From Nocardia fusca NBRC 14340 (lineage in GTDB: Bacteria; Actinomycetota; Actinomycetes; Mycobacteriales; Mycobacteriaceae): a stretch of DNA of 64,000 nucleotides. A program made the translations under genes and the position numbers. The DNA is taken from positions 124,001 through 188,000 of the forward strand of contig NZ_BDCU01000017.1 of the NCBI RefSeq assembly GCF_001618425.1. The letters run 5' to 3'. Numbering within the stretch: the first letter of the stretch is position 1; every line of letters begins with the position of its first letter. Below are positions 52,897 through 61,363 of the stretch, one piece after another. The notes below the pieces were generated by a model, which saw only the letters and a program-made list of their open reading frames with translations, ran no database searches and was not told where the DNA came from.

Positions 52897-53823
52897 ATGA
52901 CCTTCAACGAGGGATCACAGATCGACCCGGGTCGCGCCTCGTCGGGCCCGGGTCGGGGCCGGGGCGGGAAAATCGCCCTCGGCGGCGGCGCCGGCGGCCT
53001 GATCGTTCTGGTACTGGCCCTGCTGCTGGGTGGGGATCCGGGCTCGATGCTGGGCCAGTTCACCGGGGTCGAGGATGCGCAGCAGGGCACCGGCGAGACC
53101 GCTGGTACTCCCGAGCACTGCCGGACCGGCGCCGATGCCAACAAATACGTGGACTGCCGGGTGGTGCTGACCGCACAGAGCCTGGATTCGGTCTGGTCGG
53201 CGGAACTGCCCGAACAGACCGGTGTCGCCTATACCGCACCCGGTATCCGCCTGTTCACCGGCGGCATTTCCACCGGCTGCGGGTACGCGAGCAGCGAAGT
53301 GGGCCCGTTCTATTGCCCCGGTGACCGGACCGCGTATTTCGATGTCGGTTTCTTCCAGGAACTGGTGGACCGGTTCGGCGCCAGTGGTGGGCCGCTCGCC
53401 CAGGAGTACGTGGTGGCGCATGAGGTGGGCCACCACATCCAGAATCTGCTCGGCGATATCGGCCGGGCACAGCAGGATCCCCGCGGTCCGGAGTCCGGCG
53501 CGGTGCGCACCGAACTGCAGGCCGACTGCTACGGGGGTATCTGGGCCCACTACGCGGACAAGACACCCGCGCCGGGATCGGATACACCCCTGCTGATGCC
53601 ACTGGCCGATACCGATATCAGGGACGCCCTGTCGGCCGCCTCCGCGGTCGGTGACGACCGGATCCAAGAAGCCGCGACGGGCCGGGTGAACCCGGAGGCG
53701 TGGACGCACGGCGCCGCCGACCAGCGTCAGAAGTGGTTCCTCACCGGATACCGCACCGGCGAGGTGGCGGCCTGCGACACCTATTCGGCCGGCGATCTGA
53801 GCAACCCGGCGGGCCTGCGCTGA
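52897..53823 (+). CDS. Neutral zinc metallopeptidase (YpfJ/KPN_02809 family)
   Basis: A 308-residue membrane-anchored peptidase. A Gly/Arg-rich cytoplasmic tail precedes one hydrophobic segment (about residues 25-45, [14 protein letters not shown]), so the catalytic part is extracytoplasmic. Zinc site: H175-E-x-x-H179 ([15 protein letters not shown]), with the third ligand probably the Glu of [15 protein letters not shown]. Four or more Cys (C75, C87, C128, C140) may form disulfides. Substrates are unknown. M. tuberculosis Rv2575 is the positional counterpart near aspS. Divergent from aspS. Confidence 0.9.
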   Translation: MTFNEGSQIDPGRASSGPGRGRGGKIALGGGAGGLIVLVLALLLGGDPGSMLGQFTGVEDAQQGTGETAGTPEHCRTGADANKYVDCRVVLTAQSLDSVWSAELPEQTGVAYTAPGIRLFTGGISTGCGYASSEVGPFYCPGDRTAYFDVGFFQELVDRFGASGGPLAQEYVVAHEVGHHIQNLLGDIGRAQQDPRGPESGAVRTELQADCYGGIWAHYADKTPAPGSDTPLLMPLADTDIRDALSAASAVGDDRIQEAATGRVNPEAWTHGAADQRQKWFLTGYRTGEVAACDTYSAGDLSNPAGLR

Positions 53824-53841
53824 CCCGCCGGGACGGCCGGT

Positions 53842-55458
53842 TCAGAACTGGCTGTCGTAGCCCGCGTCCTCATCGGCGTCCACCGCGCCGATGACCTCCG
53901 GCGCGGATTCACCGAGCGGCCCGGTGAGATCGTCGTTACCGGTGGGACTCCGGTAGGGGTCGACCGTGCGGGAGTGTTCGTCGTCGTTGTTGCGTTGCCC
54001 GGCGGCGCCGCCCGGCGAACCCATGAACGAACTCGACGCGGGTGTGGTGGCGGCGGAGGGCATACCCGCCATCGGTACACCGGGACGGACCACACCCGTC
54101 AGCGGTGTCTGGCTCGCTCCGGGCACTCCGGGCAGCGCGGGCGAACCGGGCGTACCCGGTGTTCCGCCGGGCGATCCGGTGGACAGGCCCGGGCTTCCCG
54201 TGGTGAGTCCGGGGCTGCCGGGCGTGGTGCTCGGGCTCCCGGAGTTCAGGCCGGCCAGGGTGGTGGCGGCCGGATCGTCGCCGGAGCCCAGTGCCGATTC
54301 GAGTGCCGAGGTATCGGAGGCCATGCTCTGCGCCTGCTGCATGATCGGCTCGCCGACACTCTGGGCCACACTCTGCGCGGCCTCGGCGGCCTTCTGCCCG
54401 TCCACACCGAGCAGGTTCTGCACCATTCCGCCCAGCTCCGCCGTCTTCCCGGCGAGATCACCGCGGGTGGCATTGGCCACGATCACGGCCTGCCCCAGAT
54501 GCTCGGTCGCCGAGGCGATGAGGGCGGTCTGGGCGGGCGGCGTCATGACCACCGGGGCGAGTGCGACCGCCTGCCCCAGGAACGACGTCGCGATGGTACT
54601 GAGCTGGGCATTGCCCTGTTGTACGACCGCGGCCGCAGCCTGGGTGAGGGCGGCGATATCGATACCGCGCTGACTGGTCTGGAGCCCGGAGTTGTTGGCC
54701 TCCTGCCCGGCGGTCTGCGCGGTCTGCGCGGCGTCGCTCTCCCAGACCTGTCCCATGGCGGTCAGGCTGCTCTTGCCCACGCTCATGGCGACCTCGATGA
54801 TCTGGGAGGATTGGCTCAGGATGGCGGTCGGGTCCAGGGCTCCGATGACCCCGGTGCCGAAGCTGCTCAGCAGGTCGCGGATGGGCTGGAACAGCACATC
54901 GATACCGGGCAGGGCAGGCAGGGCCGCGCCACCGAGCAATGCTCCCACCGGATCGGCGGGCAGAGCCGGGGCGGCCGCGGCCGGTGTGGCTCCGGCCGCG
55001 GCGGCGCCGGCACCGGAGGGGACACCGCCGCCGGCGGCCGTGTTCAGCACCTGCCCCAGCACGCCCTCGGCGGTCTCCAGCACCGGCGCCGCGGCCTCGT
55101 TGACGACCCCCAGCAGTTCGTTCGCCTGAGCGGAGGCCTCCTCGGCGGCACCGGACAGGATGTCCTGCGCTCCGGCCGGCTCCCCGCCCGGCCCGGACGA
55201 CCCGGGCAGACCCGCCGCGGGTACGCCGGTCTGTGGTGCGTCGTCGGAAATCCGCCGCGAGAGCACGAATTCCGGTGCGTCCACCGGCTGTTCGCCCTCG
55301 GGCAGCTGAGCGAGCGGAACATCCTGGATGGCGGCGGCCGGGTCCGGTACGGCCGCCGGCGCGGCGGTTTCCGGAACGTTCACGGGGGCGGCCGGTGCCG
55401 CCTGCTGGAGCTCGGGGGCGATGAGGCCCGCGGAGGCGGTGGTGTCGAGCGGTTTCAC
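53842..55458 (-). CDS. Large Ala/Gly/Pro-rich protein, putative type VII secretion partner
   Basis: A 538-residue protein I cannot place in a named family. Residues 1-~95 are Pro/Ala-rich. Residues ~100-140 and 205-395 are helical with a WXG-like W239-E-S segment (MGQVWESDAAQTAQTAG), and long Ala/Gln-rich helices (LTQAAAAVVQQGNAQLSTIA). Residues ~406-440 contain GSPG-type repeats, and the C-terminus is acidic. This mix of helical bundle and disordered Pro/Gly tail is common in ESX substrates such as EspA/EspB/EspE-like proteins. It overlaps the smaller gene by 4 nt (ATGA), so the two are made together. Confidence 0.65.
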   Translation of the reverse strand: MKPLDTTASAGLIAPELQQAAPAAPVNVPETAAPAAVPDPAAAIQDVPLAQLPEGEQPVDAPEFVLSRRISDDAPQTGVPAAGLPGSSGPGGEPAGAQDILSGAAEEASAQANELLGVVNEAAAPVLETAEGVLGQVLNTAAGGGVPSGAGAAAAGATPAAAAPALPADPVGALLGGAALPALPGIDVLFQPIRDLLSSFGTGVIGALDPTAILSQSSQIIEVAMSVGKSSLTAMGQVWESDAAQTAQTAGQEANNSGLQTSQRGIDIAALTQAAAAVVQQGNAQLSTIATSFLGQAVALAPVVMTPPAQTALIASATEHLGQAVIVANATRGDLAGKTAELGGMVQNLLGVDGQKAAEAAQSVAQSVGEPIMQQAQSMASDTSALESALGSGDDPAATTLAGLNSGSPSTTPGSPGLTTGSPGLSTGSPGGTPGTPGSPALPGVPGASQTPLTGVVRPGVPMAGMPSAATTPASSSFMGSPGGAAGQRNNDDEHSRTVDPYRSPTGNDDLTGPLGESAPEVIGAVDADEDAGYDSQF

Positions 55459-55772
55459 AGGCCACCCCCGGCCGCGCCGAGCACACCGGCCGTACCGTCG
55501 TCGGTGGCGTCGTAGTTGAACGCGGAGGTGAAGGCGGCCTCCGACAGTTTCTGGTATTTGGCCGACAGATCGTTGATATCGCGCGCCTGCAGCACCTGCG
55601 CGGCGGCGAACATGGCCAGATAGTCGGCACCGATCAAACCGAAAACCGGTGTCAGTGCGGCGACATTGGCCACGGCGTCGATATTGCCGGCCGCCGCGAT
55701 CTCGGTCCCGATTCCGGAATTCGTGATTCCGAACGCCCGCAGCGCTTCGGTCGCTACCGAAAGATTACTCAT
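55455..55772 (-). CDS. Small helical protein, putative type VII secretion target (EspC-like)
   Basis: A 105-residue helical protein without a Sec signal. The N-terminus MSNLSVATEALRAFGITNSG, central helices (AALTPVFGLIGADYLAMFAAAQVLQA), and YQKLSEAAF helix recall the EspC/DUF2580-type 'type VII secretion target' proteins. Near the C-terminus Y87-x3-D91 (FNYDATDD) fits the T7SS export motif YxxxD/E after a helical hairpin. The final Gly-rich tail is disordered. A strong GGGGGGAG site precedes the ATG at 55772. No EccC or other ESX component is in the window, so this pair would rely on a system elsewhere. Confidence 0.7.
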   Translation of the reverse strand: MSNLSVATEALRAFGITNSGIGTEIAAAGNIDAVANVAALTPVFGLIGADYLAMFAAAQVLQARDINDLSAKYQKLSEAAFTSAFNYDATDDGTAGVLGAAGGGL

Positions 55773-55928
55773 CGAGCTCCCCCCTGATTCTTCGTGAACA
55801 TCATCGTGGCCACCGCATGAAACGTGTCTATGCCGCAACGACGCGCACCCCTTGCGGCACCAAATGGTTGCCGCCCGAATATAGCCCACTCGACCTACCG
55901 GACACGAGACGCGACAGAGCCGCAAAAC

Positions 55929-55963
55929 TAGAACCTGTTGCAAATTAGAACAAGTTCTATATT
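55929..55963 (+). promoter_or_regulatory. Two tandem KstR-type boxes and -10 before the epimerase gene
   Basis: TAGAACCTGTTGCA (55929-55942) and TAGAACAAGTTCTA (55946-55959) both match the KstR consensus TnnAACnnGTTnnA; the second has perfect arms. They are 17 bp apart centre to centre. TATATT at 55958-55963 is a good -10 for the + strand, so the mRNA probably begins at or near the GTG/ATG starts (55967/55973) and is leaderless. The remaining part of the gap toward 55772 should hold the promoter of the T7-like pair. Confidence 0.6.
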
Positions 55964-55972
55964 CTCGTGTCC

Positions 55973-56974
55973 ATGAAGGTCGCAGTGACCGGCGCCGCCG
56001 GCTACCTGGGTACGAATCTGCTCCCGTTGCTCGCCGAGCGGGGTGACGAGATCGTCGCCATCGACCGGGTGGCACCTCGCCAACCCGGCGCGGCGAATAT
56101 CTCCTGGGTGAGCGCCGACGTCCTGGACCCCGAATCCATGCGTGCCGCGCTCGACGGCGCCGAGATCGTCTACCACCTGGTCGCCGTGATCACCCTCGCC
56201 GACAAGCACGATCTGGCCTGGCGGGTGAACACCGAGGGCGTCCGCGTGGTCGCCGAGGCCGCCCATGCCGTCGGAGTACGGCGGTTCGTGCACGCCAGCT
56301 CGATCCACGCCTTCGACCAGTACAGCTGCGGCGGCAATATCGACGAGACGACGCCGCGGTCCACCGACGCGGGCCTGCCGGTCTACGACCGCTCCAAATG
56401 GGCCGGCGAGATCGCACTGCGCACGGTGGTCGACACCGGACTGGACGCGGTGATCTGCAACCCCACCGGGGTTTTCGGTCCGGCCGATCACGGCACCCCG
56501 CTGTCGCGCATCAACCGCTCACTGCGCGACGCCGCCCGCGGCCGCATTCCGGCCATGATCGACGGCGGTTTCGACCTGGTCGACGTCCGCGATGTCGCGC
56601 GCGGTCTCGTCCTGGCCGGCGAGCACGGCCGGACCGGGGAGAACTATCTGATCGGCGGCGAGATGATCTCCATGCTCGACCTGTGCCGGATGGCCGCGCG
56701 GCACGGCGGGAAGAAGGGGCCGCGCTTCTCCATCTCCCCGAAACTGGTCTCGGGTCTCATCCCCGTGATGGAGCCGATCGGTAAGCGGCTCGGCACCGAT
56801 ATCGTCTCCAAGGCCGCGCTCGGCGCGCTGGTCTCGGCGCCACTGGTCGACCACGGCAAGGCCACCCGGGAACTCGGCTACCGACCGCGTCCCATCGACG
56901 ACACGGTGCGCGACCTGGTCGCCTTCTTCGCCGACCCACACGCCCCACTGCCCGATTTCACCCCGACTGCTTGA
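55973..56974 (+). CDS. NAD-dependent epimerase/dehydratase (extended SDR family)
   Basis: A 333-residue Rossmann-fold short-chain dehydrogenase of the extended type. The NAD loop is VTGAAGYLGTNLLPLL; the active-site S-x..Y-x-x-x-K is formed by HASSIHAF and VYDRSKWAGE; CNPTGVFGPADH follows; LIGGEMISMLDLCR closes the substrate domain. It may act on sugar nucleotides or on 3-beta-hydroxysteroids; two KstR-type boxes upstream favour a role in sterol or lipid metabolism, but the sequence alone does not decide. Starts: ATG 55973 or GTG 55967 (adds MS). Confidence 0.85.
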   Translation: MKVAVTGAAGYLGTNLLPLLAERGDEIVAIDRVAPRQPGAANISWVSADVLDPESMRAALDGAEIVYHLVAVITLADKHDLAWRVNTEGVRVVAEAAHAVGVRRFVHASSIHAFDQYSCGGNIDETTPRSTDAGLPVYDRSKWAGEIALRTVVDTGLDAVICNPTGVFGPADHGTPLSRINRSLRDAARGRIPAMIDGGFDLVDVRDVARGLVLAGEHGRTGENYLIGGEMISMLDLCRMAARHGGKKGPRFSISPKLVSGLIPVMEPIGKRLGTDIVSKAALGALVSAPLVDHGKATRELGYRPRPIDDTVRDLVAFFADPHAPLPDFTPTA

Positions 56975-56999
56975 CACCACATAGAACGCGTGTTCGACT
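56971..56999 (+). promoter_or_regulatory. LexA (SOS) box and -35 of the radical SAM gene
   Basis: TAGAAC-GCGT-GTTCGA (56982-56997) matches the SOS box TCGAAC-N4-GTTCGA at 11 of 12 fixed positions. TTGACA (56971-56976), overlapping the epimerase stop, is a consensus -35; TCGACT at 56994-56999 is at the right distance for a poor -10. The box fills the spacer and ends 8 bp before the GTG at 57006. The gene's M. tuberculosis counterpart Rv2578c is, to my recollection, also an SOS gene. Confidence 0.75.
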
Positions 57000-57005
57000 G
57001 GTCCG

Positions 57006-58022
57006 GTGCGGTGGCAGAACCAAACCCTGGACGCCGACGACGGCGCGCTGCCCGGGCTGGACCGGGCCGGATTCGCCCGCACCGTACAGACTCCCGAATT
57101 CGACGGGATCACCTTCCACGAAGTGCTCTGCAAGAGTGCGCTGAACAAGGTTCCCGACGAATCGAATCTGCCGTTCCGGTGGACGGTCAATCCGATGCGC
57201 GGTTGTTCGCACGCCTGCCGCTACTGTTTCGCGCGCGGTTCGCACGAATACCTGGATCTCGACGCCGGAACGGATTTCGACACCCAGATCGTCGTGAAGA
57301 CCAATATCGCCGCCGTGCTGCGGCGCGAGCTCACCCGCCGGTCCTGGCACCGGGAGAAGGTGGCGCTCGGCACCAACACCGATCCCTACCAGCGCGCGGA
57401 GGGCCGGTATCGGCTGATGCCCGGAATCATCCGCGCCCTCACCGATTCCGGGACGCCGTTCTCCCTCCTCACCAAGGGCACCCTGCTGCACCGGGATCTG
57501 CCGCTGCTCACCTTGGCCGCGCGGGAGGTGCCGGTGCACATCGGTATCTCGCTGGCGCTGCTGGAACCCGAACTGCATCGCGGGCTGGAACCGGGCACCC
57601 CGTCGCCGCGCGCCCGGCTGGACCTGGTGCGCGCCTGCAGTGACGCCGGTTTCGCGGTGAACGTCATGGTGGCGCCGGTGATCCCGTACCTCACCGACGG
57701 CCGGTCCCAGCTCGACGAGTTGTTCGGTGAACTGGCCGCGGCCGGCGCGGCGTCGGCGGTCGCGCTGCCCCTGCATCTGCGCGGCAGCACCCGGGGCTGG
57801 TTCCTGGGCTGGCTGGCCGAACATCATCCGGCACTGCTGCGCCGATACCGCCAGCTGTATCGGCGCGGCGCGGTGGTCGCCCCGGAATACGCCGGCTGGT
57901 TGCGCGAGCGTATCGATCCGCTCCTGGAGCGGCACGGTCTGCTCCCGGAGCCCGAAGCCGAACCCCGCACCCCACCCCCTGCCGAGCCCCGGACGGCCCC
58001 CCAGCTCGAGCTCTTCGCCTGA
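57006..58022 (+). CDS. Radical SAM protein, Rv2578c family
   Basis: A 338-residue radical SAM enzyme of the SplB-related Rv2578c family. The [4Fe-4S] motif is C67-x3-C71-x2-C74 (GCSHACRYCFARG); HREKVALGTNTDPYQRAEGR is the GTxTDPYQ signature seen also in spore photoproduct lyase-like proteins; LLTKGTLLHRD and HIGISLALL follow in the barrel. The C-terminus ends in a Pro/Glu-rich tail with LELF. Its exact substrate is unknown; SplB relatives repair DNA lesions, and an SOS box stands upstream, which makes a DNA-repair role attractive. GTG start at 57006. Confidence 0.9.
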   Translation: MRWQNQTLDADDGALPGLDRAGFARTVQTPEFDGITFHEVLCKSALNKVPDESNLPFRWTVNPMRGCSHACRYCFARGSHEYLDLDAGTDFDTQIVVKTNIAAVLRRELTRRSWHREKVALGTNTDPYQRAEGRYRLMPGIIRALTDSGTPFSLLTKGTLLHRDLPLLTLAAREVPVHIGISLALLEPELHRGLEPGTPSPRARLDLVRACSDAGFAVNVMVAPVIPYLTDGRSQLDELFGELAAAGAASAVALPLHLRGSTRGWFLGWLAEHHPALLRRYRQLYRRGAVVAPEYAGWLRERIDPLLERHGLLPEPEAEPRTPPPAEPRTAPQLELFA

Positions 58023-58048
58023 CCGGAACCCCCGCGGGGTACCCGGTC
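58021..58048 (+). terminator. Hairpin starting at the stop codon of the radical SAM gene
   Basis: GACCGG (58021-58026) and CCGGTC (58043-58048) pair perfectly around an inner CCCC-GC-GGGG hairpin with 2-3 unpaired bases between. It begins inside the TGA stop. No U-run follows. The rest of the gap up to korA (58049-58268) presumably contains the korAB promoter; a purine-rich site GAGGAAGTGAAG lies before 58269. Confidence 0.45.
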
Positions 58049-58268
58049 GTCCCTGCCCTCCGGGCGGCCGTAGGAACGGCGAGTTCCAGGTCATAGGGCC
58101 CGGCACGCCCGGCGCACTACGCTGGTAGGTATCACACAAACACAACGCAGGAACACCTCGTTCCGCTTCCGCCGCCGACCCGGCCGTGTGCTTTTCCGGC
58201 GCGGCGACCCCGCCCCGGGGTAGGTTGGCGACCGGCAGCTCATTTCGACGAGGAAGTGAAGCACGCAT

Positions 58269-60230
58269 ATGGTTTCGCACCACGACAATATCGGCCGCCC
58301 GGACCCCGCTACCGCCGGGAACGACTCCGGCACAGCGGTATTGGACCGTGTCGTCATCCGCTTCGCGGGCGACTCGGGCGACGGTATGCAGCTCACCGGC
58401 GATCGGTTCACCCATGAGGCGGCGGCCTTCGGCAACGATCTGGCCACCCAGCCCAATTTCCCGGCCGAGATCCGGGCACCGCAGGGGACGCTACCGGGTG
58501 TGTCGTCGTTCCAGATCCAGATCGCCGATCACGACATCCTCACCGCCGGTGATCAGCCGGATGTGCTGGTCGCGATGAACCCGGCGGCGCTGAAGGCCAA
58601 TCTGGGCGAGTTACCGCGGGGCGGCACCGTCATCGTCAACACCGACGAGTTCACCAAACGCAACCTCACCAAGGTCGGATACGCGGCCGATCCGCTGGCC
58701 GACGACAGCCTGGGCGAGTTCGTGGTCCACCAGGTGCCGATGACCTCGCTCACCCTGGCCGCGACCGAATCCACCGGGGTCGGGAAGAAGGACGGTCAAC
58801 GCGCCAAGAACATGTTCGCGCTGGGCCTGCTGTCCTGGATGTACGGGCGGCCCATCGGCGGTACCGAGAAGTTCCTGCGGGAGAAGTTCGCCGCGAAACC
58901 GGATATCGCCGAGGCCAATGTTCTCGCCTTCCGGGCGGGCTGGAACTACGGCGAGACCACCGAGGCCTTCGCCACCACCTACAGCGTCGCCCCGGCCGTC
59001 CTGCCCACCGGCACCTACCGGCAGATCACCGGTAACACAGCACTGGCATATGGGCTGATCACGGCCGGTTCGCTGGCGGGCCTGCCGGTGTTCCTGGGGA
59101 CCTATCCGATCACCCCGGCCTCCGATATCCTGCACGAGCTGAGCAAACACAAGAACTTCGGCGTCACCACCTTCCAGGCCGAGGACGAGATCGCCGGGAT
59201 CGGCGCGGCGCTGGGGGCGTCCCTCGGTGGCGCACTGGGGGTCACCAGCACCTCGGGCCCCGGTTTGGCGCTCAAGAGCGAGACCATCGGCCTGGCCGTG
59301 ATGACCGAGCTCCCGCTGGTGATCATCGATGTGCAGCGCGGTGGCCCGTCCACCGGGCTGCCCACCAAGACCGAACAGGCCGACCTGCTGCAGGCCCTGT
59401 ACGGACGCAACGGCGAATCCCCGGTGGCCGTGCTGGCGCCGCGCTCACCCGCCGATTGTTTCGCCACGGCGGTGGAAGCCGTGCGGATCGCCCTCACCTA
59501 CCGGACCCCGGTGCTGCTGCTGTCCGACGGTTCGATCGCCAACGGATCGGAACCGTGGGCCATCCCGACGGTAGCCGACCTCGATCCCATCGACCCGGGC
59601 TTCGAGACCGGCGCGGAAGGCGAGTTCCTGCCCTATGCCCGCGATCGGCAAACCCTGGCGCGCCCGCTGGCGATCCCGGGTACCACGGGCCGGGCCCATC
59701 GGATCGGCGGGCTCGAGAAAGCCGACGGCAGCGGCGATATCTCCTACGATCCGGCCAACCACGATCTGATGGTCCGGTTGCGGCAGGCCAAGATCGACGG
59801 GATCGAGGTACCGTCGGCCGAGGTGGACGATCCCGACGGTGCGGCCGAGATCCTGCTGGTCGGCTGGGGCAGTTCCTACGGACCGATCGGAGAGGCGTGC
59901 CGGCGGGTACGGCGCCGGGGCGGACGAGTGGCCCAGCTGCATCTGCGGCATCTCAATCCGCTGCCTCCCGATCTGGGTGAGGTGCTGCGCCGGTACCCCA
60001 CGGTGGTCGCCCCCGAGATGAACGGCGGCCAGTTGGCCATGCTGCTGCGCGCGAAGTACCTGGTGGACGTCCAACCGTGGACCAAGGTCGCCGGTACGGC
60101 GTTCTCCGCCCAAGAACTGGTGGGCGTCATCGACGCGGCGCTGGACGGCACCCTGGCCGGACTCGAGCACGACAAGGCCCGCGCCGCGCGGGCCCGGGCC
60201 ACGTACCGCACGAACGGGGGCGCATCATGA
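58269..60230 (+). CDS. korA: 2-oxoacid:ferredoxin oxidoreductase, alpha subunit (KorA)
   Basis: A 653-residue subunit, itself a fusion of the gamma and alpha parts found separately in archaea. The gamma part comes first (VIRFAGDSGDGMQLTGDRFT, NFPAEIRAPQGTLPGVSSFQ), then the alpha part from residue ~250 (TGNTALAYGLITAGSLAGLP, YPITPASDILHEL, TTFQAEDEIAGIGAALGASL). With KorB it oxidises 2-oxoglutarate to succinyl-CoA and reduces ferredoxin, replacing or backing up the 2-oxoglutarate dehydrogenase in mycobacteria. korB overlaps by 4 nt (ATGA). Confidence 0.93.
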   Translation: MVSHHDNIGRPDPATAGNDSGTAVLDRVVIRFAGDSGDGMQLTGDRFTHEAAAFGNDLATQPNFPAEIRAPQGTLPGVSSFQIQIADHDILTAGDQPDVLVAMNPAALKANLGELPRGGTVIVNTDEFTKRNLTKVGYAADPLADDSLGEFVVHQVPMTSLTLAATESTGVGKKDGQRAKNMFALGLLSWMYGRPIGGTEKFLREKFAAKPDIAEANVLAFRAGWNYGETTEAFATTYSVAPAVLPTGTYRQITGNTALAYGLITAGSLAGLPVFLGTYPITPASDILHELSKHKNFGVTTFQAEDEIAGIGAALGASLGGALGVTSTSGPGLALKSETIGLAVMTELPLVIIDVQRGGPSTGLPTKTEQADLLQALYGRNGESPVAVLAPRSPADCFATAVEAVRIALTYRTPVLLLSDGSIANGSEPWAIPTVADLDPIDPGFETGAEGEFLPYARDRQTLARPLAIPGTTGRAHRIGGLEKADGSGDISYDPANHDLMVRLRQAKIDGIEVPSAEVDDPDGAAEILLVGWGSSYGPIGEACRRVRRRGGRVAQLHLRHLNPLPPDLGEVLRRYPTVVAPEMNGGQLAMLLRAKYLVDVQPWTKVAGTAFSAQELVGVIDAALDGTLAGLEHDKARAARARATYRTNGGAS

Positions 60231-61315
60231 CCATCGTCGAAACATCGCTGACCGGAACCGAGCTGGGGCTCACACCGGTCTCCGGCCTCTCCGGGGTGCC
60301 GACGGCCGACGGCCCGCAGAAGGCCAAGGACTACACCTCCGACCAGGAGGTGCGGTGGTGCCCCGGCTGCGGCGACTACGTGATCCTCGCCACCGTGCGC
60401 GGCTTCCTGGCCGACCTCGGCCTGCGCCGGGAGAACCTGATGTTCGTCTCCGGGATCGGCTGCTCGAGCCGCTTCCCCTACTACCTCGAGGCCTACGGTA
60501 TCCACTCCATCCACGGCCGCGCGCCGGCCATCGCCACCGGGCTGGCGGTGACCCGCCCGGATCTGTCGGTCTGGGTGGTGACCGGCGATGGTGATGCCCT
60601 CTCCATCGGCGGCAACCATCTGATCCACGCGCTGCGCCGCAACGTCAATATGACGATTCTGCTGTTCAACAATCGGATCTACGGCCTGACCAAGGGTCAG
60701 TACTCCCCCACCTCGGAACCGGGCAAGGTGACCAAATCGACCCCGATGGGCTCGGTGGACCACCCGTTCAACACCCTGTCGGTGGCCCTGGGCGCCGAAG
60801 CGACCTTCGCCGCCCGCGCCCTGGACTCCGACCGCACCGGCCTGAACGAGGTACTGCGTGCCGCCGCCGAACACCGCGGCACCTCCTTCGTGGAGATCCT
60901 GCAGGACTGTCCGATCTTCAACGACGGATCCTTCGATGTACTGCGCCGCGGGGACAGCGAATCCCGGCTGATCCGCCTGCGCCACGGTGAACCGCTACGG
61001 TTCGGCGCCGACGGTGAATACGCCGTGGTGCGAAGGGGTTTCGGTCTCGCCGTGGCGCCGGCGGCGAATGTGCCCGACGACGAGATCGTCGTGCACGACG
61101 CGCATACCGACGACCCCGAGTACGCCTACGCGCTGTCCCGGCTCTCCGATCAGGGTCTCGCCCATGTGGTCACGGGTGTCTTCCGGGCGGTGGACCGGCC
61201 CACCTACGACGACGGAGTCCGGGCCCAGACCGCCGCGGCCCGGGAACGGTTCCCGGTGGCCGACGAGTCGCTACAGAATCTGCTCACCGGCTCCGAGACC
61301 TGGACGGTGGGCTGA
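60227..61315 (+). CDS. korB: 2-oxoacid:ferredoxin oxidoreductase, beta subunit (KorB)
   Basis: A 362-residue thiamine-diphosphate subunit. The Cys pair in EVRWCPGCGDYVILATV and the Cys in SGIGCSSRFPYYLEAYG bind the [4Fe-4S] cluster. The ThDP/Mg motif is VVTGDGDALSIGGNHLIHAL ending in ILLFNNRIYGLTKGQYSPTS. The ATG at 60227 lies inside the korA stop; the frame is open further upstream only as a shadow of korA. The korAB pair needs a ferredoxin, not encoded here. Confidence 0.94.
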   Translation: MTIVETSLTGTELGLTPVSGLSGVPTADGPQKAKDYTSDQEVRWCPGCGDYVILATVRGFLADLGLRRENLMFVSGIGCSSRFPYYLEAYGIHSIHGRAPAIATGLAVTRPDLSVWVVTGDGDALSIGGNHLIHALRRNVNMTILLFNNRIYGLTKGQYSPTSEPGKVTKSTPMGSVDHPFNTLSVALGAEATFAARALDSDRTGLNEVLRAAAEHRGTSFVEILQDCPIFNDGSFDVLRRGDSESRLIRLRHGEPLRFGADGEYAVVRRGFGLAVAPAANVPDDEIVVHDAHTDDPEYAYALSRLSDQGLAHVVTGVFRAVDRPTYDDGVRAQTAAARERFPVADESLQNLLTGSETWTVG

Positions 61316-61363
61316 GCGTCTCGTCGGCGCGCGGGCGGTCGCCGGACGACGCCGGTTCCGCGT

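Noticed and set aside
53974..55515. 513-codon plus-strand Gly/Arg-rich frame opposite the T7-like large gene
   Set aside because: Composition is an antisense artefact; the minus frame is coupled by ATGA to a gene with a strong ribosome binding site.
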